In this document: positions 63,173-64,000 of the stretch, in pieces
Layout: each line of letters begins with the position of its first letter
How positions within the stretch are numbered: the stretch's first letter is position 1
DNA from: Bradyrhizobium sp. Ec3.3
GTDB lineage: Bacteria > Pseudomonadota > Alphaproteobacteria > Rhizobiales > Xanthobacteraceae
Direction of reading: 5' to 3'
Assembly: GCF_000472925.1 (NCBI RefSeq)
Contig: NZ_AXAS01000045.1
Coordinates: 1-64,000, forward strand
DNA: 64,000 bases
Made by a program: the position numbers and the translations under genes
The notes under the pieces: model-generated
Told to the model about the DNA's origin: nothing
The model's database searches: none
The model's input: only the letters and a program-made list of their open reading frames with translations

Positions 63173-64000
63173 CTATGCTGCCAAATTGGCCAGGACGTCA
63201 GCCTTTTCCAAGCTGACTCGGAGCGCTTCATCCGACACGTGGGTATAAATTTCGGTCGTTGAGATGCTAGAATGCCCAAGCAATTTTTGAACGAACCGAA
63301 TATCCACACCGCGCTCGATCAATAGAGTTGCAGCCGTGTGACGTAACATGTGGGGCGTAATCCGGCGCCCGCTGGTTGACACCTCAGAATGGCGACGAAG
63401 CGCAACGCGAACCGACTGAGGTCGCATTGGCCGCCGACGTCGGTTCTCAAAAAGGTGCGCGTCCCTAGTCGGTTGCTTTGCACGGCTCTCGAGGAGTTGC
63501 ACGAGTTCGGACCGAAGCACGGCATCAGAGACATACACGTGTCGATCCCTTGCTCCTTTGCCTCGAATCCTGACGCGCGTCCCCTCCGGAGCCACATCGG
63601 AAACGAGTATCTTGCAGAGCTCACCAACCCTTATCCCGGTAGCGATCATCAGCCGAACCGCGATTGGAAGCGGCGCCGGCGATGAGGGGCATACTCTCCA
63701 CGCGCTTGCCAGGGTTGACAACACTCCTCGAACTTCGGTCCGCGAGAGACAGCTGGGCAATCCTTTTCGTCGTGGAAGTTCTAGGCGCCAGTCATTGAAC
63801 GGATTTGTCACGCCTTCCGAAGCTGCCATCCGGCGGTAGAATGTTCGCAGACAAGCGAAGCGTCGACGCGCAGTTGAAATCGAAAGCGTTCGCTTCTCTA
63901 ACAGATCGGCGAGATACGCCCCAAGATCCGCACTAGCCACCGATTCCACTGAACGATCCAAGCCTACAAACCGATGAAAATCGTTCAGATCGATTGCATA
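63173..64000 (-). CDS. Tyrosine recombinase/integrase (5' end beyond window)
   Basis: The visible 276 codons are open to the window edge. The ordinary-looking start at 63961 (TTG) is not the real one, because the frame continues upstream as FHRFVGLDRSVESVASADLG, a core-binding domain. Catalytic residues in order: Arg in ATGIRVGELCKILVSDV, Lys in IRGKGARDRHVYV, His-x-x-Arg in HMLRHTAATLL, His in LLGHSSISTTEIY, with Tyr in EIYTHV. It is XerC/D-like and intact as far as seen. Such enzymes integrate islands and transposon-like elements. Its target site is not visible. Confidence 0.88.
   Translation of the reverse strand, partial: YAIDLNDFHRFVGLDRSVESVASADLGAYLADLLEKRTLSISTARRRFACLRTFYRRMAASEGVTNPFNDWRLELPRRKGLPSCLSRTEVRGVLSTLASAWRVCPSSPAPLPIAVRLMIATGIRVGELCKILVSDVAPEGTRVRIRGKGARDRHVYVSDAVLRSELVQLLESRAKQPTRDAHLFENRRRRPMRPQSVRVALRRHSEVSTSGRRITPHMLRHTAATLLIERGVDIRFVQKLLGHSSISTTEIYTHVSDEALRVSLEKADVLANLAA

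Noticed and set aside
63173..63961. Integrase as a complete gene starting at TTG 63961
   Set aside because: The frame remains open to the window edge and the upstream residues match the core-binding domain, so the gene is cut by the window.

Overview
The window looks like an accessory, symbiosis-island-type region of a Bradyrhizobium-like alphaproteobacterium. Coding regions are mostly GC-rich. There are a NopX/NolX (HrpF-family) type III translocator, two TtsI-type (tts box) promoter motifs, a candidate type III effector with internal repeats, a FixJ/NodW-type response regulator, a DUF3551 protein, and many broken insertion sequences and gene fragments. The genus is inferred from family content; no single marker proves it.

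Layout. 1-5.7 kb: mobile-element debris (serine recombinase tail, IS5, ISNCY and ISL3 remnants) around a decayed AAA-type ATPase and an intact Tat-exported spermidine-dehydrogenase-like flavoprotein. 5.9-13.0 kb: outer-membrane double-barrel protein, nopX with a tts box about 500 bp upstream, a TIGR02391-type pseudogene, and a repeat-containing effector candidate. 13.7-20.4 kb: a complete, translationally coupled type I Wadjet operon (jetABCD, minus strand). 20.9-33 kb: patchy region with a secreted protein behind a consensus sigma-54 promoter, a hemN fragment, an intact IS1380-family element with a CTAG target duplication that splits a membrane-protein gene, a response regulator, cspA, an NlpC/P60-like protein, a Ku C-terminal remnant, tRNA-Ser(CGA), and a membrane-anchored pseudo-receiver protein.

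33.8-50.0 kb: a long DISARM operon, order m5C methyltransferase, drmD, drmMI, truncated AspBHI-like nuclease, drmA, drmB, drmC, vsr. It combines class 1 genes (drmD, drmMI) with an m5C methyltransferase of the kind typical of class 2. 50.0-56.4 kb: a second modification and defence cluster with a vsr fragment, a second m5C methyltransferase, a convergent DUF262 plus HEPN (MAE_28990-like) pair, an intact AspBHI-like modification-dependent nuclease paralogous to the truncated copy inside DISARM, and an unknown gene.

56.5-59.5 kb: remnant of an integrative element (VRR-NUC nuclease, small proteins, DUF927 protein). One of its genes contains a symmetric array of twelve 6-bp GGTTAC/GTAACC sites, the most striking non-coding structure in the window. 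59.6-64.0 kb: a Fic pseudogene, a serine recombinase remnant, an intact hipBA module with an operator array, and a tyrosine recombinase running off the right edge.

Working together: the window is a layered defence island inside a symbiotic region. Wadjet acts on circular plasmid DNA. DISARM acts on unmodified incoming phage DNA. The two m5C methyltransferases plus Vsr set and maintain cytosine methylation. The AspBHI-like nuclease would act on foreign modified DNA. The decay around these operons, against their own intactness, suggests selection for the defence genes while the surroundings erode.
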